A program made the position numbers and the translations under genes. The notes beneath the pieces were generated by a model, which made no database searches, was not told where the DNA came from, and saw only the letters and a program-made list of their open reading frames with translations. Positions 1-7,186 of a stretch of 31,325 nucleotides of DNA are shown here, piece by piece. The number at the start of each line of letters is the position of its first letter. The first letter of the stretch is position 1. The DNA is from CAYLMG01 sp964464635 (GTDB taxonomy: Bacteria; Planctomycetota; Phycisphaerae; Sedimentisphaerales; Anaerobacaceae): contig CAYXGT010000021.1 in NCBI GenBank assembly GCA_964464635.1, positions 1-31,325 on the forward strand. Direction: 5' to 3'.

Positions 1-24
1 TACCAGTGAGACTATCATTAACCA

Positions 25-33
25 TGCTATAAT
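25..33 (+). promoter_or_regulatory. Possible extended -10 promoter element
   Basis: TGC followed by a perfect TATAAT at 28-33 forms an extended -10 element. No -35 match is seen 17 bp upstream. Transcription would begin near 40 and run into the inverted repeats at 59-164. AT-rich DNA produces such matches by chance, so support is weak. Confidence 0.3.
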
Positions 34-58
34 TCAACATACAAGAACACAGAGAGGT

Positions 59-164
59 TGCTGACTTGGTGTACTCATAAAAAACTTCTTATGAAAATAA
101 ACTTTCAGCGAAGATTTTCACTCGTCCACAAGAACGCTTTAACGTTCTTTATTCTAAGTCAGCA
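59..164 (+). other. Nested inverted repeats, possible small structured RNA or terminator
   Basis: TGCTGACTT at 59-67 is the exact reverse complement of AAGTCAGCA at 156-164. Inside this pair lies a second hairpin, AAGAACG (130-136) with CGTTCTT (143-149), a 6-base loop and a short T-rich tail (TTATT). The inner hairpin could be an intrinsic terminator, either of an upstream gene or of a short RNA starting near 40. The inner stem has low G+C, so it would be a weak terminator. No protein gene is supported in 1-279. Confidence 0.3.
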
Positions 165-218
165 GGAATTTCGATTTTTATTCAAGATTGATGGGGGAAA
201 AGAAGTGAAAACAATCGC

Positions 219-247
219 TTGACAGGGGATAGAGGTTTTCGGATAAT
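219..247 (+). promoter_or_regulatory. Sigma70-type promoter of the restriction-modification gene
   Basis: TTGACA at 219-224, a 17-bp spacer, then GATAAT at 242-247: 11 of 12 consensus bases. The predicted transcript starts near 254, giving a 5' leader of about 25 nt before the ATG at 280. It is the best promoter match in the window. Confidence 0.7.
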
Positions 248-279
248 TTCAAGTGTTTTTTTATATTTGGAGATAATCT

Positions 280-3180
280 ATGCCTTTACCGGATAAGGTT
301 TTACAACTAATCGAGAACTTTGAGCGCAACATAGAATCATATAAGAACCAATCTTATAACGAGACACAGCTCCGCCGGGAATTCATAGACCCTTTCTTTG
401 AGTCTCTCGGCTGGGACGTATCGAATAAAGCTGGCTATGCACCGGCATATAAGGACGTTATTCACGAAGATGCAATTAAAGTAGGCTCGGCAACGAAGGC
501 TCCGGATTATTGTTTTCGCATAGGCGGAGCGCGTAAATTTTTCCTCGAAGCAAAAAAACCATCAATCGATATAAAAGGCGACCCGCATCCCGCTTACCAG
601 TTAAGACGCTATGCCTGGAGTGCAAAACTGCCTCTTTCAATCCTGACCGATTTCGAGGAGTTCGCGGTTTATGACTGCCGGATAAAGCCAAAACAAAATG
701 ACTCGGCCTTTGCAGCAAGAATTATGTACTTCACATACAAACAGTACAAAGATAAATGGGAAGAAATCGAGAAAATATTCGGCAGAGAAGCGATTCTGAA
801 AGGTTCGTTCGATAAATACGCCGCGGCCGCCAAAGGCAAACGGGGTACAGGCACTGTCGATATCGAGTTTCTGAACGAAATAGAAGAGTGGCGCAGTATG
901 CTTGCGAGAGTAATCGCTCTCAGAAACACCTCTTTATCAGTTAGCGAGATAAATTTCACCGTCCAGCGTACTATCGACAGGATAATCTTCCTTAGAATGT
1001 GTGAAGACAGAAGTATCGAAAATTATGGCCAGCTTTCAGCATTATCGAACGGTTCAGATACCTATCAAAGACTGTTTGACGTTTTTCAAAAAGCCGATGC
1101 AAAATATAATTCAGGCCTTTTCCATTTCAAAAAAGAAAAAGACAGGGAAAATCCCGACGAGTTGACTCCGAATGTTATCATCGATGACAAAGAATTAAAA
1201 TGGATTCTTCATAGCTTATATTACCCCCAATGCCCCTATGAATTCTCCGTCCTTCCGACGGAAATCCTCGGCAACGTCTATGAGCAATTCCTCGGAAAGG
1301 TCATCACACTCACAAAAGCGCATCGTGCACAAATCGAGGAAAAACCCGAAGTCAAAAAAGCAGGCGGCGTTTACTACACTCCTTCTTATATCGTCGATTA
1401 CATCGTCATAAATACGGTCGGCAAACTCTGCGAAGGTAAAACTCCGAAACAACTTGAAAAAATAAAAATTCTCGACCCAGCCTGCGGCTCAGGCTCATTT
1501 CTGCTCGGAGCATATACATATCTTATAAATTATATTCGCGACTGGTACGTAGAAAATGACCCCGCTAAACACACCAAACAAATCTACCAGGGCAAAGGCG
1601 GCCAGTGGTTTTTAACGATTTCTGAAAAGAAAAAAATAATTCTCAATAATATTTTCGGCGTTGATATCGACTCACAGGCCGTCGAAGTTACTAAACTTTC
1701 ACTGCTTCTAAAAACCCTCGAAGGCGAAACAAGCGAGACTATAGGCCAGACCTACAAGATGTTCCACGAAAGAGCCTTGCCCGACCTATGTAATAATATT
1801 AAGTGTGGCAACTCCCTCATAGGCCCGGATTTCTACGATAATCTCGAACCCGAGCAAATCACTGATGAGCTTCGCCATCGTATAAACGCCTTCGATTGGC
1901 AAACCGAATTCCCCGAAATCTTCAGCCGCAAAAATCCCGGTTTCGACGCCGTCATCGGCAATCCGCCGTATGTTCGAGTTAGACAAATCAAGAACGATGA
2001 TCCTAGGGTAGCATATTATTTAGAAGAAAAATACAAATGTGCTGTTCATGTTTGGGATATTTATTTATTATTCTTTGAAAAAGCTATATCCTTGTTAGGT
2101 AAATATGGTTTTTCTTCTTTCATAATTCCAATACAAACACTTCATCAGCCAAATTGTGAAAGTATTAGAAAACTTCTAATTGAAAAAACCAGCATTAAAC
2201 AGATAAGCAATTTGTCGCAAGTAAAAGTATTTCAAAATGCTATTGTAAAAAACTGCATCATCGTTGTAGAAAAACCTAAAAGAAAACAATCTCAGATTGA
2301 AATCTCTGAGCCAAAATCCTATAGAGACCTAGCAGAAATCCCTTTTGATAGACAATGGCCTCAAGATTCTGTTAATAAATCAACTAATTACAGCTTAAAA
2401 ACAGACCTGCTATCTGTAAAAAGATTAATTTGTGATAAGATGGATAGCGTAAGTGCTCCTCTTGGTGAGCTTTTTTATGTTACATTTGGTTTGCGTTCAT
2501 GTGCAAAAGGGAAAGGACGAGGTGGGAAAGATAGACTAATTACTAAAAAAGGAAAACATCCGAATAACAAACCTTATCTTGAAGGCAGAGAGATCAAAAG
2601 ATATTCAATATTGCCATCCGGTAGGTTCATAAAATATATACCTGAAGAAATGTACAGCCCACGTGATCCAAAATTGTTTGAAACAAAGAAAATAATCTCT
2701 CAGACCATGCTTTCAAAAAGAAAACTTATCGCAAGTTTAGATACGGATCACTATTATGTTGAACAAAGTTTACTTTGTATAATTCCACATGGAATTCTTA
2801 CCCCATCTAAAAATTTGATTAATCAAAAATTAGAATTTATTCTTGGGATTCTTAATAGTAAGCTTGCTTCATTCTATTTTGCAACAAGAATTATTGACTA
2901 TTCTTTAGGAGGAGGATTAATTCATGCTACTCCTGGTTCTCAAGGTAAAATACCTATACCTTTGATAAAAAAAGATGATATGTTCAATCATAACAAAATG
3001 GTAAAATTTGTTGAGCGGATGCTCGATTTACACAAAAAATTAAATGAATCAAAAGTCCCCGATGAAAAAACAAAAATCCAGCGCCAGATTGACACCACCG
3101 ACAGACAAATCGACAATCTTGTTTATGACCTTTATGGTCTTACAGATGACGAAATTGCAATTGTAGAAAATTCAAAATAA
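280..3180 (+). CDS. Type IIG restriction-modification enzyme (nuclease-methylase-specificity fusion)
   Basis: This 966-residue protein should both cleave DNA and methylate adenine N6, with one specificity domain serving both. Residues 25-125 resemble the HsdR N-terminal nuclease: D76, then E90-A-K92 form the PD-(D/E)XK pattern, followed by Q107 in an AYQLRRYAW stretch. A helical linker follows. The methylase has the FxGG-like GGVYYTPSYIVDYIV entry near 362, motif I DPACGSGSF at 399-407, an acidic loop GVDID at 460-464 and the catalytic NPPY at 561-564. From about residue 565 to 925 comes a TaqI/Eco57I-like target-recognition region, ending in a helical tail. It stands alone with its own promoter and no separate S or M gene. 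The recognition region is strikingly AT-rich compared with the rest. BREX PglX-like methylases share the methylase layout but lack this N-terminal nuclease, so type IIG is preferred. The recognition site cannot be read from sequence. Confidence 0.88.
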   Translation: MPLPDKVLQLIENFERNIESYKNQSYNETQLRREFIDPFFESLGWDVSNKAGYAPAYKDVIHEDAIKVGSATKAPDYCFRIGGARKFFLEAKKPSIDIKGDPHPAYQLRRYAWSAKLPLSILTDFEEFAVYDCRIKPKQNDSAFAARIMYFTYKQYKDKWEEIEKIFGREAILKGSFDKYAAAAKGKRGTGTVDIEFLNEIEEWRSMLARVIALRNTSLSVSEINFTVQRTIDRIIFLRMCEDRSIENYGQLSALSNGSDTYQRLFDVFQKADAKYNSGLFHFKKEKDRENPDELTPNVIIDDKELKWILHSLYYPQCPYEFSVLPTEILGNVYEQFLGKVITLTKAHRAQIEEKPEVKKAGGVYYTPSYIVDYIVINTVGKLCEGKTPKQLEKIKILDPACGSGSFLLGAYTYLINYIRDWYVENDPAKHTKQIYQGKGGQWFLTISEKKKIILNNIFGVDIDSQAVEVTKLSLLLKTLEGETSETIGQTYKMFHERALPDLCNNIKCGNSLIGPDFYDNLEPEQITDELRHRINAFDWQTEFPEIFSRKNPGFDAVIGNPPYVRVRQIKNDDPRVAYYLEEKYKCAVHVWDIYLLFFEKAISLLGKYGFSSFIIPIQTLHQPNCESIRKLLIEKTSIKQISNLSQVKVFQNAIVKNCIIVVEKPKRKQSQIEISEPKSYRDLAEIPFDRQWPQDSVNKSTNYSLKTDLLSVKRLICDKMDSVSAPLGELFYVTFGLRSCAKGKGRGGKDRLITKKGKHPNNKPYLEGREIKRYSILPSGRFIKYIPEEMYSPRDPKLFETKKIISQTMLSKRKLIASLDTDHYYVEQSLLCIIPHGILTPSKNLINQKLEFILGILNSKLASFYFATRIIDYSLGGGLIHATPGSQGKIPIPLIKKDDMFNHNKMVKFVERMLDLHKKLNESKVPDEKTKIQRQIDTTDRQIDNLVYDLYGLTDDEIAIVENSK

Positions 3181-3235
3181 AAGAACTGACGAAGCTATCG
3201 CCGACGATGCGATGGCGAAGGCGGAGGGTGGAATG

Positions 3236-3271
<36 letters not shown>

Positions 3272-3308
3272 GGGGGGCTAAATCCTTCGAGCTGGTTCGG
3301 CGGGGTGA

Positions 3309-3337
3309 TTGAGAAAATTCAGCATAAGTGATATAAT
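3309..3337 (+). promoter_or_regulatory. Extended -10 promoter of the archease-rtcB operon
   Basis: TTGAGA at 3309-3314, a 17-bp spacer, then a perfect TATAAT at 3332-3337 preceded by TGA (3329-3331), a TGn extended -10. Transcription would start near 3344 and leave a leader of about 60 nt before the archease ATG at 3405. The position rules out a longer archease reading from 3309, because that TTG is the -35 element. Confidence 0.7.
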
Positions 3338-3344
3338 GCTGAAT
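3317..3344. promoter_or_regulatory. Candidate operator: 9-bp palindrome over the -10 box
   Basis: ATTCAGCAT at 3317-3325 and ATGCTGAAT at 3336-3344 are perfect reverse complements separated by 10 bp. The pair brackets and partly covers the extended -10, ending at the likely transcription start. This placement is typical of a dimeric repressor site. An RNA hairpin is less likely because only the last base or so would be transcribed. The cognate regulator is not identifiable in the window. Confidence 0.5.
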
Positions 3345-3404
3345 GCTTGCTTTGAAACAATATCATTAAAACATTCAGGTTTTGGGAATGTAAGGTTTTT
3401 TTTT

Positions 3405-3827
3405 ATGAGTAAGGCTTATTGGGAGCATTATTCGCATCCGGCTGATATGGGAGTGCGCGGCTTTGGAAAGACCAAAGCTGAGGCCTTTGAGCAGGCGGCC
3501 CTGGCTATGACAGCGATTGTTAGTGAGCTGCTAAAAATCGAGCTTAGAGACAATATTGAGATTTGCTGCGAGCAGGATGATGAGCAGATGCTCTTTGCGG
3601 GCTGGCTGAACGCTGTTATTTATGAAATGGCAACGCGGAAGATGCTGTTCGGCAGTTTCGAGGTTACAATCGACGGTAATCGATTGAAGGCGAAGCTGGC
3701 AGGTGAGAAGATTAATCTTAAAAAACATAGGCCCGCGGTTGAGGTTAAGGCTGCGACGTTTATGGATTTGGAAGTTAAAAAAACAGAGGACGATTTGTGG
3801 ATGGCTCAATGTATAGTTGACATCTGA
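3405..3827 (+). CDS. Archease, RtcB cofactor protein
   Basis: A 140-residue protein of normal archease length. Archeases help RtcB pass from the guanylylated state to ligation, speeding multiple turnover and broadening nucleotide use. The N-terminal WEHYSHPADMGVRGFG motif is diagnostic and carries the conserved acidic residue D14; the C-terminus ends in the expected D139-I. The strand before the end reads KAATFMDLEV, where many members have an aromatic and a histidine (TYHDLEV-like). The ATG at 3405 is chosen because homologues begin here, AAGG at 3392-3395 lies 9 bases upstream, and the longer reading would start within the promoter. Nine T residues separate this ribosome site from the ATG. 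RtcB follows after 24 nt, so the two are almost certainly co-transcribed. Confidence 0.9.
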   Translation: MSKAYWEHYSHPADMGVRGFGKTKAEAFEQAALAMTAIVSELLKIELRDNIEICCEQDDEQMLFAGWLNAVIYEMATRKMLFGSFEVTIDGNRLKAKLAGEKINLKKHRPAVEVKAATFMDLEVKKTEDDLWMAQCIVDI

Positions 3828-3851
3828 TTTTTCAGATAAGGAGAGAAAGCG

Positions 3852-5282
3852 ATGCTGGTCGAGAAGCTGAAGAAAAGCGGTGAATACCAATGGCGAATCG
3901 AGCCGTTTGAAAAGATGCGCGTTCCGGTAATCGTTTTTGCGGATGAGCGGATTATAAAAGGCGTTGATGACGATGTTCTCAAGCAGGCGGTGAATGTTGC
4001 GCGTCTGCCGGGAATAGTGAAGGCCTCTTTTGTTATGCCCGACGTACATCTGGGCTATGGATTTCCGATAGGAGGTGTGGCTGCGTTCGATGGGGAGAGG
4101 GGCGGGATTGTTTCCGCAGGCGGTGTGGGCTTTGATATTTCATGCGGTGTGCGTGCTCTTCGCACAGGATTGACAGTCGATGATATCGAGCCGGTGAAGG
4201 AGAGAATTGCCGATGGTCTTGCCCGCGGGATACCTGCGGGTGTCGGCAGCAGCGGTAAATTGAAGCTTTCGGGCAGCGAAATGGAGGCGATGCTTACCGG
4301 CGGGGCGCGATGGGCGGTTGAGCAGGGTTATGGATTAGCTCCTGATTTGGAATACGTTGAAGAGAAGGGGCAAATGAAAGGTGCGAGGCCTGAGTATGTG
4401 TCGGACAAGGCCAAGCAGCGGCAGCGAGAACAGCTCGGCACGCTCGGCTCGGGTAATCATTACCTCGAAATTCAGAAAGTTACCGAAATTTTTGATTCAT
4501 CGTGTGCTGAGAGTTTTGGTTTGAAGGCTGGTGACATAGTGATAAGCATACATTGCGGCTCGCGGGGACTCGGCCATCAGATTGCGACGGATTATCTGCC
4601 GAGAATGGCCAGGGCGGCCCAGGCGGCGGGGATAGAGCTGGCTGAAAGGGAGCTTGCGTGTGCGCCGATTAAATCCGATGTGGGACAGCAGTATATCGGG
4701 GCGATGAAATGCGGTATTAACTGTGCGATTGCGAATCGACAGGTGCTGACGGACCTTACGAGAAAGATTTTCAGCAGGATTGTGCCGAAGGCTAAGCTGA
4801 GATTGTTATATGACGTTTCGCATAATACCTGCAAGGTTGAAGAGCATGCTGTCGGCGGAAAAAAGATGAGTTTGTATGTACATCGCAAAGGAGCGACGCG
4901 GGCCTTCGGGCCGGGACATCCATCCTTGCCGCAGGATATACGCGGAGCGGGCCAGCCTGTGCTTATCGGGGGCACTATGGGGACGGCATCATATATATTA
5001 ACCGGCACGGAAAGAGGGATGGAGCTGTCTTTCGGCTCGTGCTGTCACGGGGCAGGCAGGGCGATGAGCCGAAAAGAGGCAACGAGGAGATGGCAGGGAG
5101 GAGATGTGATAAGACAATTGGGCGAAAGAGATATTATCATCAGAGGTGTTTCCGGTCGCGGTATTGCGGAGGAGGCACCGGGCGCATACAAGGACGTGGA
5201 TGCAGTTGTTGATGTTACGGAAAAGGCCGGCCTGGCGAAAAAGGTTGCCAAGCTCGAGCCTTTGATTTGCGTAAAAGGATGA
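3852..5282 (+). CDS. rtcB: RNA-splicing ligase RtcB
   Basis: RtcB joins RNA 2',3'-cyclic phosphate or 3'-phosphate ends to 5'-hydroxyl ends through a guanylylated histidine and manganese. The 476-residue length is standard. All the known active-site residues are present: D95 and C98 in GGVGFDISCGVR, H203 in GSGNHYLE, H234 in SIHCGSRGLGH, H324 in YDVSHNTCKVE, and the guanylylation histidine H399 in SCCHGAGRAMSR. The usual histidine neighbour in MPDVHLGYGFPIGG (63-75) is also there. The ATG at 3852 is supported by AAGGAG at 3838-3843, 8 bases upstream. With the archease in front it forms a complete ligation unit. The RtcA cyclase and the sigma54 activator RtcR, seen beside RtcB in proteobacteria, are absent. 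Its role may be tRNA splicing or repair of nuclease-cut RNA. Confidence 0.97.
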   Translation: MLVEKLKKSGEYQWRIEPFEKMRVPVIVFADERIIKGVDDDVLKQAVNVARLPGIVKASFVMPDVHLGYGFPIGGVAAFDGERGGIVSAGGVGFDISCGVRALRTGLTVDDIEPVKERIADGLARGIPAGVGSSGKLKLSGSEMEAMLTGGARWAVEQGYGLAPDLEYVEEKGQMKGARPEYVSDKAKQRQREQLGTLGSGNHYLEIQKVTEIFDSSCAESFGLKAGDIVISIHCGSRGLGHQIATDYLPRMARAAQAAGIELAERELACAPIKSDVGQQYIGAMKCGINCAIANRQVLTDLTRKIFSRIVPKAKLRLLYDVSHNTCKVEEHAVGGKKMSLYVHRKGATRAFGPGHPSLPQDIRGAGQPVLIGGTMGTASYILTGTERGMELSFGSCCHGAGRAMSRKEATRRWQGGDVIRQLGERDIIIRGVSGRGIAEEAPGAYKDVDAVVDVTEKAGLAKKVAKLEPLICVKG

Positions 5283-5286
5283 AAAC

Positions 5287-5310
5287 GGATGACGGACGAC
5301 AGATGACGGA
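5287..5310 (+). repeat. Degenerate heptanucleotide tandem repeat (RGAYGAC)
   Basis: GGATGAC (5287-5293), GGACGAC (5294-5300) and AGATGAC (5301-5307) are followed by GGA. The unit is 7 bp and fits the RGANGAC consensus of the array at 3237-3271. It starts 4 bases after the rtcB stop codon. Confidence 0.65.
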
Positions 5311-5400
5311 AATTGAGAGATGAATATCGAATAACCAACAAGAAATATTGAAAAAAGAAATAATTTAGCCATGAAATGACACGAATTAACACATATACTC
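5311..5400. repeat. Possible remnant of a dispersed intergenic repeat
   Basis: The stretch continues from the heptamer array into short phrases such as GAATATCGAATAACC and TTAGCCATGAAATGACACG followed by AATTAACAC. From memory, closely similar phrases recur in intergenic DNA of planctomycetes and other environmental bacteria; I cannot confirm this without a search. The rest of the 5283-5461 gap shows no gene, and no clear terminator is visible between the two converging genes. Confidence 0.35.
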
Positions 5401-5461
5401 ACCTGTCCTGCTTTTGCTGAGATTTACGAAAAGGGAAATGTAGAAGGATTCGAAATTTCAG

Positions 5462-6880
5462 CTAACGAGAAGCTTTAATCATCGGCTTTTCTGACTGCTT
5501 TACAGAATTGTGCCTGCTGCTCAGGTAATGCTTGAAGTCTATGTATGCCTTGCAGTTCAGCTTGAAATTGCCCTTGTATCCGAGATTTGCCACCATGGTG
5601 ACAAGCGGCTGGCGACAATGCCACAAGTTTCGCCAGATCCTTCGCAGAATGTGTGACATTGAATAGAAGTCTTTGTCGCAGGAGATCATTTCTTCTATGA
5701 TTCCGTCCGGAGACAAATGCTTATACTGAGCTACAGGGAAGGTTAGTGTGTAATATTTCCAGTCTTCGGGGAACGTATCGAGAGCGATTCGGCCCTGCGA
5801 AGTCATCTGGTCCCATAGTCGCGTGCCGGGCAGAGGAGTCAAAAACAACACGTTGAGATTGTCCAGGCAGTACCGACGGGCCGTCTCGGCGATACGCTTG
5901 CCGATGCCCGGTTTGTCTATGTCCAAACCGATGATAAAGGAACCCACAACGAGAATTCCGTGCCGCTGTATGCGGCGTACGGAGTCTCGGAAATTTCTGC
6001 CGTTTAGAAGATTGAATTTTTTACCGATTTCCAGAAGTCCTTCCGGTTCGGGTGACTCAAAGCCGATGAAGACGCCTCTGCAGCCGGCCTTGGCGGCCAA
6101 CGCCAGAAGCTCTTCGTCATCGGCGAAGTTAATGGTAACCTGGCCGATCCATTGCTTTCGAAGTTTCGCTTTTGCGATAGCGCTGAACATCTCCTTGGCG
6201 CGGTCGATATGTTCGTGTCGTGTTCCGATAAGATTGTCGTCCACTACCAGAACACGTTTCTCACGAATCAACTTGAATTCCCGGACGACATCAGCGATGG
6301 GGCGTTGCCGATAGCGGGCTCCGTTAAAAGTTGTCACGCTGCAAAAGCTGCAGTTCAGGGGACAGCCGCGTGTGGTCTGAATTGCTCCGAAGGCATATCC
6401 GTTGTCCAGCAAGTCATGGCGTGCGGGCGGGACATCGTTTATATCGGCAAGGCCTCCTTCGTAGCATTGCCTGAGCCGGCCTTGCCGGGCGTCTTCGAGG
6501 ACTTGCGGCCAGATACTCTCGGCTTCGCCGGTGACAACTGAATCCACTCGCTCCATAACCTCGTCCAGGCACATCGTAGCGTGAATGCCGCCCATGACGA
6601 CAGGTACACCGAGATTGCGGAAGTGAGCGGCTACTTCATAGGCTCGGTTCGCCTGCGATGTGAAGGCGGTAATGCCGACGAGGTCCGGCTGAGGCATAGC
6701 CTGATAGTCAGGAACTCCGAGGTTCTCGTCCACGATTGAGATATCCCAGTCCGGCGGGGTCAGGCCTGCGAGAACCATAAGGCCTAACGGTTTCCATACG
6801 CGGTAATGGTTCCATCGGCTCTCCCTGACTTTGACGATGCTGACAAGCGAGTTTGACGGATTAATAAGATATAGTCGCAT
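5462..6880 (-). CDS. B12-binding-domain radical SAM protein
   Basis: A 472-residue enzyme of the cobalamin-binding-domain radical SAM class. Residues 1-140 form a Rossmann-like B12-binding domain (LYLINP start, PDLVGITAFTS near 65, GGIHAT near 97, VVTGEAE near 115). There is no DxHxxG motif, as in most radical SAM members, so any cobalamin would bind base-off without that histidine. The radical SAM core follows with the iron-sulfur motif C173-x3-C177-x2-C180, then VLVVDDNL and IGFESP strands and a PLPGTRLW segment near 350. The last ~90 residues are a family-typical helical tail. Substrate is unknown; relatives methylate or rearrange lipids and other molecules. It is a single gene, convergent with rtcB and divergent from gcvT. 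Upstream of the ATG only a weak ribosome site is seen. Confidence 0.85.
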   Translation of the reverse strand: MRLYLINPSNSLVSIVKVRESRWNHYRVWKPLGLMVLAGLTPPDWDISIVDENLGVPDYQAMPQPDLVGITAFTSQANRAYEVAAHFRNLGVPVVMGGIHATMCLDEVMERVDSVVTGEAESIWPQVLEDARQGRLRQCYEGGLADINDVPPARHDLLDNGYAFGAIQTTRGCPLNCSFCSVTTFNGARYRQRPIADVVREFKLIREKRVLVVDDNLIGTRHEHIDRAKEMFSAIAKAKLRKQWIGQVTINFADDEELLALAAKAGCRGVFIGFESPEPEGLLEIGKKFNLLNGRNFRDSVRRIQRHGILVVGSFIIGLDIDKPGIGKRIAETARRYCLDNLNVLFLTPLPGTRLWDQMTSQGRIALDTFPEDWKYYTLTFPVAQYKHLSPDGIIEEMISCDKDFYSMSHILRRIWRNLWHCRQPLVTMVANLGYKGNFKLNCKAYIDFKHYLSSRHNSVKQSEKPMIKASR

Positions 6881-7186
6881 AACGTATATTCACTTATTAC
6901 TATGGATTTACTTTTTTTTGCTTATCCCTGTACCCTTAGTTACCGAACCGGCTAATGCAATAGACCGAGTCTTTGTCACACATTTAATTGTTATCTTTTT
7001 TTTGTCAAGGATATTATGGTTGGGGCTGCCGGGAAAAGCAAGAATTTTTTTGTTGCTCCGCGGCAAGAAATACGAATTCGGCTGTGCTGTTTTGGTAAAG
7101 TTTGGTTTGTATTAAAATGGTCTTGACTTTGGGGGAGTTTTGCTTATCCTTGTTTTTTTCCACTTTGCTAAATAAGGAAGTTTAGA
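6881..7186. other. Divergent intergenic region between radical SAM gene and gcvT
   Basis: This 306-bp gap holds the start regions of two divergent genes. A 16-base direct repeat with one mismatch occurs at 6917-6932 and 7138-7153 (TTTTGCTTATCCYTGT). On the minus strand TTGACA (7008-7003) is present but no good -10 lies 16-18 bp from it. T-rich tracts are frequent. No RNA gene or small protein gene is supported. Confidence 0.5.
7123..7150 (+). promoter_or_regulatory. Possible promoter of the gcvT operon
   Basis: TTGACT at 7123-7128, a 16-bp spacer and TATCCT at 7145-7150 (4 of 6). The start of transcription would be near 7157, about 30 nt before the gcvT start codon. The -10 overlaps the second copy of the 16-base direct repeat. 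Support is moderate because the -10 is poor. Confidence 0.4.

Noticed and set aside
91..222. A 43-codon frame beginning with ATG upstream of the restriction gene
   Set aside because: There is no ribosome site, it crosses the hairpin and the -35 box, and the product resembles nothing known.
3309..3404. Longer archease reading starting at TTG 3309
   Set aside because: That TTG is the -35 element of the promoter, the extra 32 residues are not in archeases, and the ATG at 3405 has a ribosome site.
3531..4049. Antisense frame of 172 codons opposite archease and rtcB
   Set aside because: It lies opposite two well-supported genes and has no family features; the other long antisense frames in the window were dropped for the same reason.
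6831..7115. Hydrophobic 94-codon plus-strand frame in the divergent gap
   Set aside because: It starts inside the radical SAM gene on the opposite strand, lacks a ribosome site and owes its hydrophobic look to T-rich DNA.
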